In this document: positions 24,058 through 34,639 of the stretch, one piece after another
Layout of the letters: each line of letters opens with the position of its first letter
Position numbering within the stretch: the first letter of the stretch is position 1
From: Platycnemis pennipes
Taxonomy: Eukaryota; Arthropoda; Insecta; Odonata; Platycnemididae
Assembly (NCBI GenBank): GCA_933228895.1
Contig: OW121855.1
Coordinates: forward strand, 32,936,698-33,000,697
Direction of reading: 5' to 3'
Length of the DNA: 64,000 nucleotides
Made by a program: the position numbers and the translations under genes
The notes under the pieces: model-generated
Seen by the model: the letters and a program-made list of their open reading frames with translations, nothing else
Databases searched by the model: none
What the model was told of the DNA's origin: nothing

Positions 24058-24472
24058 TGACGTCACGGCACGGTATCACTATGTATCTGTTGTACGTGGA
24101 GGTTAAGTTGTTTAATGAATACTTGGCGAAAAAGTATGCATTTATCTCATTTGTTTAATGCAATAAACTAATGTATTTCTATTTTTATTGGTGGTATGAA
24201 TCGCAACAAGCAGTTGGTCCATTAGTTATATCTGTATAGTGTCCCGTTTTTTTCACGCCAATAATCTCTGCTATGACATAGCAATCATTGTTTTTTTCAA
24301 AGATGAAACCATACCGTTTTACGATTGCGTTTTTTTTAATACCTTTTCAGTCATCGTTTCGACCAAGAAACGCCTAAAAGCCTAAAAAACAATGTATATC
24401 CTTCGTTTTCTTTAAAAATAAACGATTGTCCTACAACAATATGGAACCTATACTGTGCTGTGACGTCAGAAG
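24058..24472. mobile_element. Candidate MITE with TGACGTCAC inverted repeats
   Basis: The left part TGACGTCACGGCACGGTAT (24058 onward) is mirrored on the opposite strand at about 24447-24466 as TGACGTCACAGCACAGTAT. Both continue into a TGTTGTA block about 15-20 bp further in. The unit of about 415 bp lacks coding sequence. No target duplication could be recognised, so the exact ends and the superfamily are open. Confidence 0.5.
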
Positions 24473-24479
24473 GCGTTTC

Positions 24480-25435
24480 AGATCACGTGACTTTCATCAA
24501 TTTTGGGAATATTTTAATAACATTCATTAATCTTTGTGGCTGACATAGAATATTTTGGCTCATATATTTAAATTTGTGAGAAAATTTTGTATCAATAACA
24601 TCATTTGTTTACGAGAAACAAATTTCATGCAAATTCCCCATTTGGCCCAACATACTCGGAACAAAACATTGCGTTTTATACGGCCACTAATGGAGACTGA
24701 TGTGTATCAAAACGGATACAACATTGAAATTTAACCTAAATTTCATCACACAGGCGTCAATTTATCACCCTAAGGTTATTTAAGAGAGATATTAATGTAT
24801 TCAATTTTAACATTAAAACTGATTCAAATTTAATATATTTAAAAGACATACTGCACTGGTTTTCCTGTTCAAACTTTTTCCTCTGTTTCTTTGACGAATT
24901 TAAAAATGTATTCCATTGTTCATCTATTTACTCTCATTTATGACGCTTCAAAAACTACTTCATCCGCTAGAGTATCGCGAGTATGAAACATGTATTATCG
25001 TAAGTACCAAGAGGGCCGCTAGCTTCTCAAATCAGCTGCAATTCCTCCTCCAGTGCGCTTCAACTTCCTCAGAGGCGATCGAAAACTTAAGTCACTAGCG
25101 ACATTAAATAATGGCGGATATTTTGGGAAATATCGTAATGTATGGAGTAAAAGAGTAGAACCCGGCGTCGTTGATTCGTTCTATTAACGAATGGTGTAAA
25201 GGAGTCCACTAAAATGCGTCCCATTCGATGGATAGAACAAGGAGCTGAAATTGCTATTCAACGAGATTTCCCAACGTAATGTAAAAACCTAAAGCGTGGC
25301 ATTCGAGCCGATTATATACGTTCCGTACCCTTAACATTCACGAGAATATGATAAATACGAGCGTCCTTAACGCACAAATCTACCAAAAAAGCGTGCCAGA
25401 AAAGGAAAGAAACTCAATTCCTCTAGGTATCTTGG
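24480..25435. other. AT-rich stretch, nothing recognised
   Basis: No gene is supported and no repeat partner was found. Confidence 0.5.
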
Positions 25436-25549
25436 CGAATTATGGTTAAACTGAGAGATTGAAGTTGGATGCAAGTCGCAGAATGTTGGGATCTCCCTAC
25501 TCTACAGAGCCACACAGTTCCAAACCAGGGACTTTTAGGCTCATTAAAA

Positions 25550-25625
25550 ACTATACTCGTGAATCGAACCCAGGCCCTTGGTATGATAGGTCAGTACAGC
25601 AGCCCCAACATCAACTCGATACACG
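25550..25625 (-). repeat. tRNA-derived SINE head
   Basis: The minus strand contains GGGTTCGATTCAC, an excellent box B (complement at about 25558-25570). About 35 bp upstream on that strand is GGGGCTGCTGTACTGACC, a box A-like segment. No full tRNA fold is apparent. Confidence 0.5.
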
Positions 25626-25659
25626 ATACAGGCGTACGAAAACAGGTAACTTCTAAGTT

Positions 25660-26910
25660 CAAGGTAAGTTCAAAAGGTAAGTTCAAAATTCACATTTTTT
25701 TCAATTACGTTGTTTGCTAACTACGATTTCCACGTGCAGGTATTTCTACCATACGGGAAAATAGTAACCCACGTGAAAAATGCTTCAAAGGAAAGCAATG
25801 GGAAACCACCCCAAAATTTATTTCCAGAGAGTTATGATGAGATTTAATAGAAAAAATTATCCCAGAGATAATTAGGAGAGGAGGAGGGAGCGATTCATCA
25901 TCGAAGGCATTCCAATAATGCATTTCCCAGGATATTCCCTAAGGAGAGAATTTTATCCCCATTTTAGGAAGCATCGTTGGACTCTCCCTTACCGACCATT
26001 CCTTCTCCCCCTGCATTCTTTGCCTCACCGGCTCTTCATATCTTATACCCCCCATCCTGCCATAAAAATTCTCATTCTTATACACCCTCTACCCCGAATT
26101 CTCACTGCCTCCAATGTTCCGTACCTCTTCATATGCTCCGATCCCAGGTTCTAGGAATATTTCAAATATCCACAAATATTCAGTTTCTCACCAACATTAG
26201 TGACAATACTTTTCTTTCCTCTCTCTCTCTTTGACCTTGGAGCATATCATCGAAGAAAATGGAGGAACTGACCATATTGCTCTGAGAGTTATCAAACTTC
26301 CACCGTTTATCTTAACGTAGGCAGATAAATATTATTTACCTACTCAGTCAATAATTTTTCTACAACTCAGTCGTCTTTCCCAGAATACCCCAACTCTGTC
26401 GATCATCTCCATTCTGACTTTTTCTCGTAAAACTGGATGTATTTCATTTCATTTACTTTTATGCGGTTCTTAATAATTTATAATTGCTATTAGCAGAAAA
26501 CTTGCTCTCAGAAACCTTGTAAATAGTTATGTAAACACTGCCGTCATTTGCATTCATATGATAGGTATGCTTAATTTAATTATGACACGTCGAAAGAAAT
26601 TTGACGCAAGTGATAACCAAACAAACATATAGACGGGATAATTTAAATATCAATATCACGATAAAATTTAAAGAAAACTGATAAGTGTAAATTTATGACA
26701 GGTCAAAGATTTTATGTTTGGGCTTTTAATTCATCCAGAACAAGTTATCACTATAATGCCGCATTTATTTCTTATAATCGTATGCAACATAGTAAACTCA
26801 GATTTCCAAATAAATTCCTGGTAAAGAATAAATGGAAATTAAAAGTTTCCTCCATGCATTGGGACCGTAACGTTGGCGAGGTATGGATTAGAAAGAGACT
26901 CGATAGTAAC
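25660..26910. other. AT-rich stretch with a pyrimidine-rich part
   Basis: 25970-26230 is C/T-rich, including a (CT)n run near 26219-26231. Open frames there are low-complexity. No gene is supported. Confidence 0.5.
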
Positions 26911-26911
26911 T

Positions 26912-27000
26912 GAAAAATAAGCAACTTCCTCAGAGAAAAACGTTTATTGCGACCGGGTTTTGCTTTTTACAGCATCTTCAGTCCTGAAGATGCTGTAAAA
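26912..27000 (-). repeat. Penelope-like terminal repeat with perfect 17-bp hairpin
   Basis: On the minus strand from 26983 the sequence reads CTGAAGATGCTGTAAAAAG, then CAAAACCCGGTCGC and AATAAACG. This is the pattern CTGA.GA...GAAAC.CGGTCG seen at the ends of Penelope-like elements, here with CTGAAGA and AAAAC in place of CTGATGA and GAAAC. TTTTACAGCATCTTCAG (26965-26981) and its exact complement (26984-27000) are separated by only two bases. That suggests two termini joined head-to-head or an inverted duplication of the terminus. Confidence 0.6.
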
Positions 27001-27087
27001 TGAATGCTGTGAAATGTGTTGCAAAAATTTTCATAATAAGCCTGATATCTGATTCATTTGAGGGTGAACTGAATGCTGACCCCCCCT

Positions 27088-27402
27088 GAGGGGCTGTGTT
27101 TGAAACCGTCGGAGACATCTCTAATAGGTAACCAAGGAGTCACGTGGTATAAACACGAATTCTTCGCAAATTTGATGTGTTAAAACCGCTGACTACAACC
27201 TCATTCATAGTTTAGACTTGTGCTATATCTCAACTGGGGGATCTTTTGCTTGAATATATAAGAACAACTCAAGTGAAAATAATTGATGATGTTTTAAAGA
27301 GCGATTCAGACAAATTAAATTTTGAAACCATTCGTGTTTGTATCACCTGACTCCTTGGTTACCTATTAAAGATAATCCCGACGGTTTCAAACACAGCCCC
27401 CC
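27088..27402. mobile_element. Long-TIR MITE, copy B
   Basis: The left end GGGGCTGTGTTTGAAACCGT continues with TAATAGGTAACCAAGGAGTC. The right end is its inverted match (GACTCCTTGGTTACCTATTA, then ACGGTTTCAAACACAGCCCC). The terminal repeats are about 85 bp, better preserved than in copy A (1902-2208), and show that the true end begins in the G run. The centre is shared with copy A. No transposase frame is present. The flanking C/G runs obscure any target duplication. Confidence 0.85.
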
Positions 27403-27409
27403 TGGTAAT

Positions 27410-29200
27410 GAAATATTGGTTACTAAGGATAAAACATGGCGTAAACAAGCAGCCTCTATGCACTCTCATAACGTCCCTTATTTAAGGAGGTTACACCGTG
27501 ACTCCGCGATTCAATATCCCATAAAAGAGCTATGTTATTTAATGAATAAATATCGATCCAGAAAAACACCTATATAGAAAATCATCTATAGTATGATAAC
27601 GCATGCACAGTAATTGTATGAGTAAGCTAATATATAGCGCATTGTAGTTGCATTCTATTTTTTACGAGCTCTTTTAACTCATTTAGAGTTCGGAACACGA
27701 CTGACGTCATGTTGCCACGTTTAATTTACAAGGTGAGAATACATGCTCAATCCCGCTAATACGTATTCTAAAATAGGTTAAATATTTTCTTGCTTAGTTT
27801 TAAACTATTCCCTTGCAAATACAACTCTTTGTTTTGAATTTTATTAATATTCGTATTTTTGCAAATCGTTTGGCAACAATGACGCTGCTACCATTTGGAA
27901 GCATTGGTATTAATTACAACATATCAATAACCAATGAAATATTTACATACATAAAAAATATAAGAAGTACCTTGGTAAGGTATATTCCTAAATTAAATGA
28001 GTAAATAAGCTTGTAAGCACGTTCCGTCACAAGTACCGTTGCCAATGATCACAACATACTGTAGCGCCACTTTCATCTAAGGATTTTCTACTTTTTTCGT
28101 GAAAAACATTTTTTAATAACAATTAAACAAGTGTGGTAAGGCGAGCACTTTTTTAAAATGCTAAATTCTACATAAAATTGTGCATTTTATATTAGTTTTT
28201 CGTGACAGTGACATTTCTCTTTACATTATTAATAAGCAAATTTTACTGCAAGAGCCATGCTCTTCCATATAGCCACGTATTTGTAGTGTACACTTGTGAT
28301 GATTTTCTGTGGTGATCTGATTTTCAACGTCTTTTTTCCTCAAATGTATTATGAAAAGGCCAAATTATATTATTGCCAATCGATAGAAGGGCCAAAAAAT
28401 GATGAGCCCTGAAATTTTCACAAAAATGACATCTACTTCATAATTCGGAGCCACCTTAATATGCGAGAAAAAACTGATGATAAGGAAAGAAAAATTTATG
28501 CCAAATCTGAAGGTTGAAGTAAAGCCTCGCTCCGCACTAGCCTTCAACTACCAGTTTAAGGCCAGCAATACAAGTATAGGCTCCAAAAACTAAAATATTT
28601 AACAGTCCCAATCTGAACGCAGATTATCACGCGATTAGGGATGGGTATTAATGCCGCTGTCGGTTGGAGAAAATCCCTTATAACATGAAGAGCAAAATTG
28701 CAGCTCAACCGATATCCAAGCTGATCCCTTGCTTCCGCCCCTTGCCTCATCCCTCGAAGATTACACCTTCTTCACCCTCCCCCGATCCCTTTCTCTCACA
28801 GTGTAACCTTCCCGTAACCTTCCTTCCTGCGTGTAATATCTTCCGAGGGAGTCGCTTACGCCGGCATGAGTATCCTCTTAATTAGAGCGGCCGGGCTCAT
28901 AGTGATAAAAATAGGAAGAGATTTGGCGCATGAGGGTAGTGCGTGAATATGTGTGTGTTTATATATATAAAGGAACAATCGCATGTGTATTTATATGTAT
29001 ACCTAGGATAGGATAAGGAAAATGGAAAGGTAACACATAAAAGGATGTATATAAACAGGTGATGCAGATGAAATCAAGCCAGATCACAGTAGAATACATG
29101 TGTACGCTTTGTAGTATCCTCGAAGGTATTAAAATAACGTTACATTTCCAATGACATTTCCCTTTTTTTTAGCAATGAGAAAACATTAATGAAAGATATT
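27410..29200. other. AT-rich stretch, nothing recognised
   Basis: Short frames only. A mixed TG/TA low-complexity tract lies at 28940-28970. Confidence 0.5.
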
Positions 29201-29209
29201 ATTGATAAC

Positions 29210-29453
29210 TAGATGGTTTTTTATGGAGTTTATGTTCTTGAGAAAATGAAAAAATCTAACTATTTGGCCTTCGTTTCAGAAAATATATCTTTTCCTTCTC
29301 CAGGGCTTAAGTTCTTTTGAGGTGAATTTATTTAATTAGTTTGAGTAAACAAATTCACCTCCAAAGAACTTATAGCCCTGGAAAAGATATATTCCGAAAT
29401 GTCGACCAAATTTTTCATTTTCTCAAGGACATAAATTCCTAAAAAACCATCTA
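29210..29453. mobile_element. Foldback MITE, arms about 115 bp
   Basis: The left half is an imperfect inverted copy of the right half. Matching blocks in order are TAGATGGTTTTTTA, TTTATGTTCTTGAGAAAATG, AATATATCTTTTCC, CCAGGGCT and GAGGTGAATTT. The halves meet around a short loop near 29325-29345. TA occurs at both outer ends (29210-29211 and 29452-29453), which would fit a Tc1/mariner-type TA target, although TA is common in such AT-rich DNA. No coding sequence is present. Confidence 0.8.
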
Positions 29454-29459
29454 TATATT

Positions 29460-30340
29460 AAAAAAGAGGTATGAAAATCAGCTTACCAATTATTAATAAC
29501 AGCATGATTAATTTCTCTATGCAAAAATTTATCCACCAAAAAGTATGTGGATCATCAATATTATTTTAACAAAGGATGAACTGATTGTACATATGTATCC
29601 CTACGTGAAAGAAGGCTAGACCTCCCCTCTTGTTCAATGGTGTATCGTCCCTCCATTTAGCATTAGATAATTTATGGTCAGCCCCTTTATATTCTCATGA
29701 TAAGGGAGCTGGGACTCAATATACCTGGGAGATATACCTGGACTCAAACGATCGCTGCATATGCTAATGATGTTCCCAGTAACGACGTTATCATTTTAGT
29801 TTGAGACTTGCCATTTCCTCTTTGTAGAGCGTAAATTGATTGTTTTTGCTAACTGGGACATTTTTTCGTAAAAGTAATTGTATATTTATTCAAAAATGGC
29901 AGAAATTTATCGAATTTAGGACCCTTTTTGCCGATATTTGCGAATCCAGGAAAGAGGAAAGAAATTTTTTTCCGCTTAGAGCAAAGATTAAGATAGAAGA
30001 TAATACTGTAATGGATATTGCTTGCTGGAGATAGTGTTTACAGCTGGCGATATTATTGGAAAGGAAGGTAGATGGCAATGGACAGGTGTGGTTTGGAGGG
30101 GAGAGTAAAAGTTTCTATCAGGATTTACGAGGCAGAGTAAGCGGATAGAACGAGAGAAAAGGCATAACGAGACAAAATAAAATGACAAAGCTACGATAAG
30201 CAGATCGTTTAGGGGGAGAGGAGGAGGAAGAAAAGGAATAACTGTGAGAAAAAGCGTGATAGCTCAAGAGATGATGACGGGAAATATATGGATAGACAAA
30301 GTTGAGGAAGAGAATAACACTGGTCTACCGAATCATTCGA
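29460..30340. other. AT-rich stretch, nothing recognised
   Basis: No gene is supported and no repeat partner was found. Confidence 0.5.
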
Positions 30341-30350
30341 TGGAAGTTCC

Positions 30351-30379
30351 TTCAAGTTCTTCCGACGGAAGAACTTGAA
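30351..30379. repeat. Perfect palindrome, 14-bp arms, one-base centre
   Basis: TTCAAGTTCTTCCG is followed by A and then its exact complement CGGAAGAACTTGAA. The GAA/TTC-rich composition continues to the left (GGAAGTTCC, 30342 onward). It could be a cruciform, a small hairpin or a protein site; nothing in the neighbourhood decides this. Confidence 0.8.
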
Positions 30380-30994
30380 TGGTTTGCAACATTATTTAAT
30401 TCACATTTCTGTTTAACGTTTATTAGGTTTCATTTAGCATATTACCCTTTTGGCAGCAAAAATAATATACAAAAAGTTTCTCGAAACTTCTCAAGCGTCA
30501 CTTACTATAAATAGACTGATAAACGTCTTTAATGAAAAATGTTGCATGAACGTTAATGCCTAAACAAGATTGCACCGTATATTCCAATGAACATGCCTCA
30601 CGTGGCTGTTTCTTTCATGACAAATACATTTCCCTTATCAGATTTTATTATGTTACTTAGTGCACGTAGGTAGATGATGTTAATATAGTGATTGCCTGCC
30701 ACATACCTTAAAATTGGTTCGCAGAATAATCATTATGAAAGAGTAAGATAATTATAGAACACTCATTTTGGTTACACACTCGATATTCATTGCTTTTGTG
30801 GTCGTTTTTATCAAAAGACGTGACTGGCAAATAAAGACATTAACGTCGTATTGGTGAAAAGAGGTAGGTACGGGTGTAGAGAGAAACCTGACGGCGGCAT
30901 TTGCCTACTCTAAAGATTCCAAGGGATCCAGTCGAAACTTCCGACGGACAAAGTACTGAGCTTTAACAGCCGCTAAACGGAACATGGAACGGTT

Positions 30995-31115
30995 GGCCGA
31001 TGAAAAATCTGTAGCAATGACGGCATTCGAACCCGTTCCCTCGAGATGAGAATCTCGAGAACTGTAGGATGATAAAAGAATCTACACCACTTAAAGCTAC
31101 CTCGAGGGTATGTGG
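30995..31115 (-). repeat. tRNA-derived SINE head
   Basis: The minus strand gives GGGTTCGAATGCC, a near-perfect box B (complement at about 31027-31039). A box A-like TGGTGTAGATTCTTTTATC lies upstream on the same strand. The insert between them is longer than in a tRNA and contains an inverted GAGATTCTCATCTCGA stretch, so this is a diverged head. Confidence 0.45.
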
Positions 31116-31280
31116 CAGGAGGCGAACCATCAGTAAACATGGGCTACATGTTTTCATGTTGTGCTCTAATGTTTTCATACACACTGCAGAATTTAGGATA
31201 CATATCGTGCACTACAAATAGACTCTAATCGTGAAGATTGTTTGTGGTGGAAGAGTGTCATCATTGAAACAACTAAAATC

Positions 31281-31345
31281 ACTTTTGTGACTTCCACAGT
31301 TCAACAAACGACCGGTTTCGGCTGTTAGACCATCATCAGGGCATG
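31281..31345 (-). repeat. Penelope-like terminal repeat, inverted relative to the plus-strand copy
   Basis: The minus strand reads CTGATGATGG, then ACAGCCGAAACCGGTCGTT and GTGGAAGTCACAAA. The plus-strand terminus at 33484-33547 has the same words (ACAGCCGAAACCGGTCGTTC and GTGGAAGTCACAAAG) with a short insertion. It is the same family's terminus in the opposite orientation, about 2.2 kb away. No coding part of the element was recognised between 31345 and 32980, so it is a solo or rearranged terminus. Confidence 0.75.
31310..31341 (-). ncRNA. Hammerhead ribozyme-like core
   Basis: The minus strand contains CTGATGA (complement at 31333-31339) and, 13 bases further, GAAAC (complement at 31315-31319). 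These are the two conserved boxes of a hammerhead ribozyme, and the intervening bases allow a short GGT/GCC stem II. Penelope-like elements are known to carry hammerhead motifs in their terminal repeats. The cleavage site and stems I and III were not verified, so activity is unknown. Confidence 0.4.
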
Positions 31346-31349
31346 CTTT

Positions 31350-32335
31350 CACTTTTTGCTTCAAGTACTTTTTGGGTTGATATTTTTCCTTACTTATTGA
31401 ACCTTTTTAATCTTATTCGTACATGCATTTTTATTCGGAAATGACTCCGTACTGCGACTGATTGAAACAAATTATTATGACCGAAGCACTATTTTGATGA
31501 AAAGAAGAATGTTAATATGGAACAGAAGGCGCTAATTTATTGTGCTAGGATTGAAAATAGTTGATATTTCTACAATAGACTAATTTAGAATCATTAGACT
31601 ATTGCACCCTACTTGTACTGTACGGTAGTTGTAGTAATTTAGAGCCTTATTTCCTTGAATAAATTGAGCATTGGTTTTTCCTTTTTCACTGTGACCATGT
31701 TTATATTTGCCAGTATTTGCGTTTTTCGTTTGCTTTTTTCATTTTTTTCTACTTAAATCAACTTCACCTTGTTTTCTATTTTAAACTGCACAATATGTGC
31801 TCATGCATATAAACATTTGACGATCCACACCAAGCGTTCATTGGCGTTTATTGTATGACATCGAATATGTGACGTCAATCGCGGTCAAACTTCCTTGTTT
31901 ACATGTACCGTAAAATATTGTAAACATTGTCAATGTAATTACAAATTTTATCAGAAATTCATCATGACATTTTTTCCTGTCTCTTCAATTTTCCTCGCTT
32001 TGAGGAGGAATATGATAACAAAATTAAAAATTTTCATCCCGTACTTGATTTTTTGATCATGCAAAATTGGCATAAATCTGTGCTTCGTGCCTTGTTGGGA
32101 ATGCACGGTGATCCTAGTGTGTTATACTCCTCTACTGTACACCCTTGTGGATCCTTGCAGGATTTTATGCAGGTGTTGATGTGGTATCGTTGGTCTATTC
32201 AATTTTATTTCTAAGCTGCAGACTTGATGCATTCATAGCCTTCGAAAACAGATCAGTACCAGACTGTTTATTACAAGTTGAAGAAATATGCCCTTCATCA
32301 CACCGTCATTGAAAACTGTAGCTGCGGGTCAATTC
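31350..32335. other. AT-rich stretch, nothing recognised
   Basis: No domain-bearing frame was found although a Penelope terminus lies on its left. Short frames only. Confidence 0.5.
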
Positions 32336-32339
32336 TGTG

Positions 32340-32500
32340 AATGCCATAAGCTTCATAACCATTGTTCTCATAAGTATGACGGTCCGTCATAAGAAGCGAT
32401 TCTGTAGACGTCATAGGCGTCATAACTTCGTCGTCGCCGTCATAGCGCATGACGGTCAAAATTCGCCGTCATAGCATAGTCATAGCCGTCATAAGGTCTC
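32340..32500. repeat. Cluster of CGTCATA words in both orientations
   Basis: GTCATA or its complement TATGAC recurs about nine times in 160 bp, with pairs facing each other such as TATGACGGTCCGTCATA (about 32377-32393) and CATGACGG..CCGTCATAG (about 32449-32475). It looks like a degenerate minisatellite with inverted units. The ACGTCAT words also resemble half-sites of CREB/ATF proteins, but regulation is not shown. Confidence 0.6.
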
Positions 32501-32979
32501 AGAATAGGAGCGTTGTTGTTGAAAACGGTATCTTGTGGTTTTGTTTTGTAAAAAGGACAGAGATCAAGGTGAAAGGTAAAATCACAGCAATATTGTAATT
32601 AAAATTGTAAATCTGTAATGTTGAAACACGCAAATCCTCCTTATATATTTATCATCGATAGAATGGAAGCGCTCTACTTCGTTGCTATTCCGAGAGCAAT
32701 CGAAGGCAAAGACAAGAACGACGACAATTTCGTCTTATTCGCCGGCAGTTGAGGGATACGCACAATCCTTTTGAAATAAGCGAGGAAGATTTCAGGACTC
32801 TCTTCCTCATTTCATAAGGACTGGCTCGCGATCTCACTTGCGCTCTCCCCTAATCTTAATAAAACTTAGACAGAGTTTGCCAGTCCATTTGCAGGTTGGT
32901 TACATGATTTTAACTTTCCAGTTTATTCCAGTATTTGAAAACTGGAACGCTCCGTGCATATGAGTGCATTAGACCCTAA

Positions 32980-33438
32980 TTTAAACACGTTTTAGACCCT
33001 AATTTTAAATCAGGCATATACAAGTTAAATTGTGAATATTGTGAATGTCATTACATTGGCCAAACGGGACGAAAATTCAAGTGCAGAATTAAAGAACATA
33101 AGGCATGCTGGAGGAACAAGGATGACTCGTCAGCCTTCGCCCGACACCTCTTGGAGATGGGGCACCGAAGCAGCTTTGACCCAGAAATACTGCATTTTAC
33201 TGGGAAGGGAAGGAAGATGGATGCCTTAGAGATTCGGGAGATTAGCCTTAATAGAAAAGACCTTCTCAATGACATAACCTTCCCAAACCCATCCCCCTTA
33301 TTACTTATCACTTTAAACACTTCTTCCTCCCCCCTCCCCCTATCTCCCCCAAACAATCCTCGTGATTTCCTCGTCCCCATACTCAGCCAACCACAACCCC
33401 CTCCCTCCTCCCCACCCTTCACCCTCACCCTCCCATAG
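32980..33438 (+). pseudogene. Penelope-like element, GIY-YIG endonuclease domain (5'-truncated)
   Basis: The frame is open from just after a TAA at 32977 to TAG at 33436-33438, about 152 codons. Conserved GIY-YIG features appear in order: GIYKLNCEYCECHYIGQTGR (33013 onward; GIY and YIG elements with a CXXC), then CRIKEHK, then SAFARHLLEMGH. A proline-rich tail follows. In Penelope-like retroelements this domain sits C-terminal to the reverse transcriptase and nicks the target DNA. The reverse transcriptase is absent here, so the copy is truncated and inactive as an element, although the endonuclease frame itself has no stop. The element's own terminus follows at 33484. The domain sequence differs from the minus-strand copy at 33757-34056, so two families are present. 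Confidence 0.9.
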
Positions 33439-33483
33439 CACTCCCGGAGTATATAAACCTGTGTTCTGCTGATAATTTTTAAT

Positions 33484-33560
33484 GCACCTGAGGATGTCTT
33501 GACAGCCGAAACCGGTCGTTCTTTTAATAAAATTGTGGAAGTCACAAAGCTTTTCATTGT
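33484..33560 (+). repeat. Penelope-like 3' terminus with hammerhead-like core
   Basis: CTGAGGA (33488-33494) and GAAAC (33508-33512) are followed by CGGTCGTTC and GTGGAAGTCACAAAG. The block matches the inverted terminus at 31281-31345. The first hammerhead box carries a T-to-G change relative to CTGATGA, so this ribozyme copy is probably impaired. It directly follows the GIY-YIG frame and marks the end of that element. Confidence 0.7.
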
Positions 33561-33754
33561 TATTCTCTAGCTTGGCGATTTATTTCGTTCTTTTGTCTAT
33601 TTTACCAAAGCTGCCCTTCTTCAGTTTCAGTTTCCGCATTCTTGTATGTACTTTTACTGGCTAACTCCGCTTCGTGAGTGAAAGATTGGGGGGGGGGGTA
33701 AGATTGGATACAGGAGTTGGGTGGGAGACAGTGGCAGAGGTAAGAAAGAGGTGG

Positions 33755-34600
33755 CCTCTAGTGGGAACGCTTTAAACCTGGCGTTAGATACGCTTTTTCT
33801 AACCAGATACGGGCCGACTCACGAGATCTCACCTCAATACTAGTGGCATTTCCAGAAAGAACTTCTACTATGGCAAGGGAAAAACAATTGTCGAAAGTCT
33901 GATTGTGGTGGGCAGTATGTTTAGAGATAGGTTCATAGAATGGAGGAATTTTGGTGGAATGCCGATAGTTATCCATTCTGATAGCTAATGGTGTAGTACA
34001 CTCACCAATGTAGAAGGAGAGGCAGAAATTGCAGGAGAAGCGGTAAACTACGTTGGTGGAAGTGCAGAAGGGTGGAGAGGAGGATTTTTTGAGGACCGAT
34101 GTGGAGGCTGAGCGGAGTAGAAAGCAGCATTTGCATCTCGGACGTTTGCAAGGTGAAGAGAAAGAGGACGGAAGGAGAACATATTGAAGAGTGGGTTTGG
34201 CGGATCTAAGAATATATCTAAGATTGGGTGCTTATTTGTATGTTACGGAAGGTCAGGCGGGAAGGAGACGTGATGTAGTTTGGTTGTTGTTTATGTTGAG
34301 GTAAAAGTCTCTCAGGATACTTTTTATTTAGTGTGCGCCGGGAAAAAAATGTGGTGGTGAAATTCAATCGGCCGGGAGGGTTATTTTTGAAGCGGGGTGT
34401 GTAATTAGCGGTAGGGGATAGAATTTTCTTTTTGAGGAGAGGTTCTGGGTACCCACGTCTCTTGAGGGCGTGATGGAGGTTATCTATGGCTTGGTGTAGA
34501 GAGGGGCATTGTTGCAGAGACGGTGAGCCTGGACGGAGAGTGAGTATGGGATGGATTGTTTGGTGTGTGGCGGGTGACAACTAGTATAATGCAGATATTG
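33755..34600 (-). pseudogene. Second Penelope-like element: linker, zinc motif and GIY-YIG domain
   Basis: Read leftward from 34600, the first frame (34580-34218) contains LKRRGYPEPLLKKKI and LNFTTTF, the pattern of the segment after the Penelope reverse-transcriptase core. After a frameshift near 34220 the reading continues as ILRSAKPTLQ, then CKRPRCKCC (about 34150-34125, a cysteine motif usual just before the nuclease). The GIY-YIG domain itself follows: NVVYRFSCNFCLSFYIGECT (from about 34056), RMDNYRHS, SKHTAHHNQTFDNC, and a C-terminal E...R..RE..W. The reverse-transcriptase catalytic core is missing and a frameshift is present, so the copy is dead. It faces the plus-strand fragment at 32980-33438, their 3' ends being about 200 bp apart. 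Confidence 0.85.
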
Positions 34601-34639
34601 TTCGTGGATTTCTGCAGCTGGCCCGGCAAAGGAAAAGGT

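Noticed and set aside
31345..32980. Reverse-transcriptase core of the plus-strand Penelope-like element
   Set aside because: No reverse-transcriptase motif was found on either strand between the inverted terminus and the GIY-YIG frame.
33051..33557. 168-codon minus-strand open frame
   Set aside because: It is antisense to the plus-strand GIY-YIG frame and its pyrimidine-rich tail, which has clear family motifs; the minus frame has none.
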